64,000 bases of DNA from NCBI GenBank assembly GCA_009937615.1, contig JAACFB010000002.1:62001-126000 (forward strand), read 5' to 3'. The first letter of the stretch is position 1, and every line of letters starts with the position of its first letter. Shown here one piece after another: positions 61,701 through 64,000 of the stretch. The notes under the pieces were generated by a model. The model did not search any database. It saw nothing but the letters and a program-made list of their open reading frames with translations, and was not told the DNA's origin. The position numbers were made by a program, and so were the translations under genes. The stretch is from Gammaproteobacteria bacterium (GTDB lineage Bacteria; Pseudomonadota; Gammaproteobacteria; Steroidobacterales; Woeseiaceae).

Positions 61701-64000
61701 GGAATGCGCGGCAGCCGATAGAAGAACTCAAACGCTACCTGCACACGCTCAAGGGCGGAGCCCGAATGGCCGGCATAACGGCGATGGGCGACTTCAGCCA
61801 TGAGCTCGAGACGCTGTTGATCTCGCTGGACGAAAGGCGCGTGAAGCCGACGCCCGCGATCGATGAGCTGCTGCAGCACAGCGTTGATGAACTGCATCGC
61901 ATGCGCGATACGGTGATCGCTGGTAAAGCCGTTGCGGCGACGGCCGACCTCGTCGAGCGCATCCAGCAGGCGAACGCCGGCCTGGAAGTTGCCGAGGACG
62001 TTTCGAGAGCTGCAGTGGAGACCGAAACCGAGCCGGCGGAAACGACTCGCTTCACGATCGAGCCTGAAGAGCCGGTCAGCATGGTCATCGTGGATACGCC
62101 ATTTGCCGACGAGCAGGAAAAGGCCGCTGCGCAACAGGACGCTTCGGGCGCCGCATTGGCGCCGCCGGAAGCCCAGGTCGAGTCCGAGCTGGAAGGCGAG
62201 GCAGAATCAGAGATCGAGGCTGATCTCGAGGGCGAAGCCGTAGCCGGGGCTGAAATGGAGGCGGGACTCGAGACGGAGGAACTGCCCGAAGCTGAACTGG
62301 AGGCGGGACTCGAGGCGGAGGAACTGCCCGAAGCTGAACTGGAGGCGGGACTCGAGGCTGAGGAACTGCCCGAAGCTGAATCGGGGGCGGGACTCGAGGC
62401 TGGTCTCGAGGACGAGGCTGAGCCCGAGCCGGAGCCCGATCGTGAACCGGAGTTCATCGAACCCTCGGCCAGGCCTGTTTCACTCAAAGCCGTGCGTCCC
62501 GAACAACGACAGGAAATGGCGCGCATCGACGCGGACCTGCTCGAAGATCTCTTGAACGCCGCCGGCGAGATCAGTATCTACCACTCGCGATTGAGCCAGC
62601 AGGTCAGCTCCTTCGAATTTCATGTGGAAGAGCTGGAACAAACCATCAGTCGATTGCGCGAGCAGCTGCGCAAGCTGGAGATAGAGACCGAAGCGCAGAT
62701 CATGCACGGTCACCATGACACGCTGGTGACTCGCGATTTCGATCCGCTGGAAATGGATCGTTATTCAAATATCCAGCAGTTGTCTCGCGCCCTGTCGGAG
62801 TCATCGAATGACCTGAGCAGTCTGAAAGACTTGTTGCAGTCTGTAACGACGGAGGCGGAAGGCCTGCTGGTACAGCAGTCACGTGTCACCGCGGAGTTGC
62901 AGGATGGGCTGATGCGCACGCGCATGGTGCCGTTCGAGCGCCACGTGCCGCGCTTGACGAGGCTCGTGCGGCAGATCGCGAAGGAAGCGGGCATCAGCGC
63001 CGAGCTGGCGGTCGAAGGGGCGTCCGGCGAACTCGACCGCCAGGTGCTCGACAAGATGCTGCCGCCTCTCGAGCATATGCTGCGCAATGCGATAGTGCAT
63101 GGCATCGAGTCTCCGGAAGAACGCCAGGCGGCCGGAAAACCGGCCGCCGGTCGAATCACGATTCGCCTGCATCGTGAAGGTGCCGAGATGGTCGTCGACA
63201 TCGCCGATGATGGCGGTGGACTCGATGTCGAGGCGATCCGGCGCAAGGCCTACGAACTGGATATGCTCAAGCCGGACGCCAAGGTCAGCGATGAAGAGAT
63301 CATGAGCCTGATCCTTACACCGGGCTTTTCGACCGCAAGCGCGGTGACACAGTCAGCCGGTCGCGGCGTTGGCATGGATGTGGTTGCCAACGAAGTTAAA
63401 AAACTCGGCGGCTCTTTGCGAATCTCGTCGGTTACCGGCCAGGGCACGAACTTTACCGTACGCCTGCCGTTTACCCTGGCCATCACGCAGGCGCTGATCG
63501 TGCGCACCGGCGACGAGGTGTATGCATTGCCACTGCCTTCGGTTAACGGCGTCGTACGCATACCGCGCGCGGAACTCGAAACATTGCTCAGTCAGCCTGA
63601 GCCGAGTTACGAGTATGGAGAGCAGACCTACAAGTTTCGTCACCTGGGAATGTACCTGGGCGGTCAGGCCGCGCAGTTGCCTGAAAATGATGCCTTCGTC
63701 CCGGTCATCCTCGTGCGCGCCGGAGAATACTCGGCCGCACTCCTGACCGACGAAATGCTGGCCAGCCGCGAAATTGTCGTCAAGTCGGTCGGTCCGCAAC
63801 TCGCCAGCATCCGCGGCATCTCCGGCGCAACGATTCTCGGTGATGGCCGCATCGTTTTGATCCTGGACGTCGTCGCGCTGGTACGAACCGGTGCCCCGGT
63901 CGTCGAACTTAAGTCGGCGAAGCCGGCGCCGGCTGATGACCGGCCCGTTGCGCTGGTCGTCGATGATTCAATTACCGTGCGGCGGGTAACCGAACGCTTT
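58766..64000 (+). CDS. chpA: Hybrid chemotaxis kinase ChpA/PilL, 3' end outside window
   Basis: At least 1,745 residues from ATG 58766, open to the end. Three histidine phosphotransfer sites are visible: FHTLKGSGRM (His678), CHTLHGSANM (His828) and LHTLKGGARM (His993); weaker Hpt-like stretches precede them. Then an acidic repeat region (~1165-1213), dimerisation helices, GHKL kinase (LEHMLRNAIVHG, ADDGGGLD, GRGVGMDVV), CheW-like domain (~1570-1690) and the start of a receiver (LVVDDSITVRR). Passes phosphate to PilG/PilH to steer twitching. Pseudomonas ChpA has more Hpt sites. Confidence 0.92.
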   Translation, partial: MTGDTGIQEQVQVQGQAHGGAIVSTLSIVGDELMETIRNAHLALEDCVDGRGGSAALLRAGELLRQVRGALRITETYGAALLAEEMELGCKYLASLQAGKGRDDGLDALTRAMVQLPVYIERLLGGGRDIALVLLPMLNDLRAARGEPLLSEGTLLLLNLSPNQMQRSSGRREGSGEDPVMLATRLRPKFQLALLGWIKGGNTQQHLEALANVAARFEKAATRDDMHQLWWVVGAVLESLQEGGLDTSVALKRLLGQADRQIKHLIDDGVAAFDTHPADDLLNNLLYYVARSSTAGKRISDVRAAFDLSELLPGDEQVERARESLSAPSVRLMKTVAAAIKEDLGRVKDVLDIFVRTGMNKSSELVPQLELLKKISDTLGVLGLGELRGDIEGEIDQLKSVVERGGAENDQVILDIASTLLRVEDRLDQQLLRLIAPKQQVAVDQALELPPEEAADYQQVAESVMRECIINLARIKEAVGQSLESQVPSQALDSVPSLIRGIKAGLMLLDKTRAMEVVDRVGDLIALTIPNGGTARLSQAETDRLADAIVSIEYYMETVKAGRSEPWYMLDNAEACLTVLRDVEHRLAQEEEMEPQVAQAEETAAEQTAAASPVEMQATQVIPLPVVAQDAEHIDPELLELFIEEAKEEVASIKRKLPAWQEAPDDLEMLITVRRSFHTLKGSGRMVGAERIGEYCWSVESLLNRLINRTLVCTPPMVEFIVAAAAAVPELVEQLEVGTEPAADIGLLMARARAFTEGDPNAAVMTLPTGVEQSAEPADSALEMDPVLLDIFAKETAGHLQVITDYLAACEEQQPPFDITDQLHRACHTLHGSANMANVERGVAVTGAINRLVRRVYDFKVGLDHHGITLLREAAEAVRTIVADINQPDRVRADYRSLIEQLGELSSSMQPEHTIAEEPRAGVVETLRRPVEQTAEEADDEALAESAEYDAEIAAIFTEESAELLEMADKALIEWSQNRNARQPIEELKRYLHTLKGGARMAGITAMGDFSHELETLLISLDERRVKPTPAIDELLQHSVDELHRMRDTVIAGKAVAATADLVERIQQANAGLEVAEDVSRAAVETETEPAETTRFTIEPEEPVSMVIVDTPFADEQEKAAAQQDASGAALAPPEAQVESELEGEAESEIEADLEGEAVAGAEMEAGLETEELPEAELEAGLEAEELPEAELEAGLEAEELPEAESGAGLEAGLEDEAEPEPEPDREPEFIEPSARPVSLKAVRPEQRQEMARIDADLLEDLLNAAGEISIYHSRLSQQVSSFEFHVEELEQTISRLREQLRKLEIETEAQIMHGHHDTLVTRDFDPLEMDRYSNIQQLSRALSESSNDLSSLKDLLQSVTTEAEGLLVQQSRVTAELQDGLMRTRMVPFERHVPRLTRLVRQIAKEAGISAELAVEGASGELDRQVLDKMLPPLEHMLRNAIVHGIESPEERQAAGKPAAGRITIRLHREGAEMVVDIADDGGGLDVEAIRRKAYELDMLKPDAKVSDEEIMSLILTPGFSTASAVTQSAGRGVGMDVVANEVKKLGGSLRISSVTGQGTNFTVRLPFTLAITQALIVRTGDEVYALPLPSVNGVVRIPRAELETLLSQPEPSYEYGEQTYKFRHLGMYLGGQAAQLPENDAFVPVILVRAGEYSAALLTDEMLASREIVVKSVGPQLASIRGISGATILGDGRIVLILDVVALVRTGAPVVELKSAKPAPADDRPVALVVDDSITVRRVTERF
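62258..62404 (+). repeat. 42-bp tandem repeat inside chpA
   Basis: Three near-identical 42-bp units at 62258-62299, 62300-62341 and 62342-62383, plus a partial fourth to 62404. Each encodes 14 residues of the form EAGLEAEELPEAEL. Acidic, probably a flexible linker between the Hpt part and the kinase; copy number may vary between strains. Confidence 0.9.

Noticed and set aside
1-64000. tRNA/rRNA genes, CRISPR arrays, insertion sequences, prophage
   Set aside because: Looked for and not seen; intergenic gaps are mostly short and show no cloverleaf, spacer-repeat or transposase pattern.

Overview
The window is a continuous stretch of chromosome from a Gram-negative bacterium, most likely a free-living gammaproteobacterium. 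The evidence is a Kdo kinase and an LpxL acyltransferase for lipopolysaccharide, the type IV pilus motor genes pilT and pilU with a Pil-Chp chemotaxis cluster, the block gshB-tonB-algH-ruvX-pyrB in the order known from Pseudomonas, glnE, htpG and cysB. I cannot name the genus. Coding density is high, strands alternate often, and I see no insertion sequence, prophage, CRISPR array, rRNA or tRNA.

Layout. 1-2.97 kb: end of an amidohydrolase, a CBS-domain protein, a Tat-exported dienelactone hydrolase, a TPR protein and a TonB-type C-terminal domain protein. 2.97-9.9 kb: folD, a ceramidase-like membrane protein and a DUF4404 protein, a small unknown protein, a GIY-YIG nuclease, a metallo-beta-lactamase fold hydrolase, a DUF819 membrane protein, a NERD protein and an ABC ATPase. 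9.9-15.9 kb: a MATE exporter, a Kef-type antiporter, a lipoprotein hydrolase and small envelope proteins. 16-19.9 kb: a PAS/sigma-54 activator that overlaps a PBP4-type dacB, then an SH3 envelope protein. 19.9-24.9 kb: cysB divergent from a cysteine synthase, a GGDEF/EAL protein and a flavodoxin-like protein. 25-30.4 kb: glnE, a small zinc protein, an unusual A-rich 0.53-kb gap, kdkA and lpxL. 30.4-36.2 kb: an AstE/AspA-like protein, an MltD-like transglycosylase, an L,D-transpeptidase and ppnN. 36.3-44.3 kb: small unknown proteins, htpG behind a heat-shock promoter, msrB, an FKBP lipoprotein, an OmpA-like protein overlapping a coiled-coil/HhH protein, an alpha/beta hydrolase, an HU-family protein and a DUF4426 lipoprotein. 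44.3-50 kb: yggT, proC and yggS divergent from three tandem PilT/PilU ATPases. 50-55 kb: a PyrK-like flavoprotein, pyrB, ruvX, algH, tonB and gshB. 55.3-64 kb: pilG, pilH, pilI, pilJ and a very large chpA that runs off the end.

How genes work together. The three ATPases at 46.7-50 kb and the Pil-Chp cluster at 55.3-64 kb would jointly drive and steer type IV pilus retraction. DacB, the SH3 protein, the MltD-like enzyme, the L,D-transpeptidase and the OmpA-like protein form a recurring cell-wall theme. CysB very probably controls the adjacent cysteine synthase through a T-N11-A site.

The points most worth a second look are: two genes (ceramidase-like and ppnN) whose conserved N-termini lie upstream of any ATG/GTG/TTG and which appear to start at CTG next to the upstream stop; the A-rich gap with a nested 82-nt hairpin and phased A-tracts upstream of kdkA; a perfect 20-bp palindrome 12 bp before a small unknown gene; a terminator-like leader before the HU gene; a PyrK-like protein coupled to pyrB; a third PilT/PilU paralogue; and a possible yggU remnant where Pseudomonas carries yggU-metX-metW.
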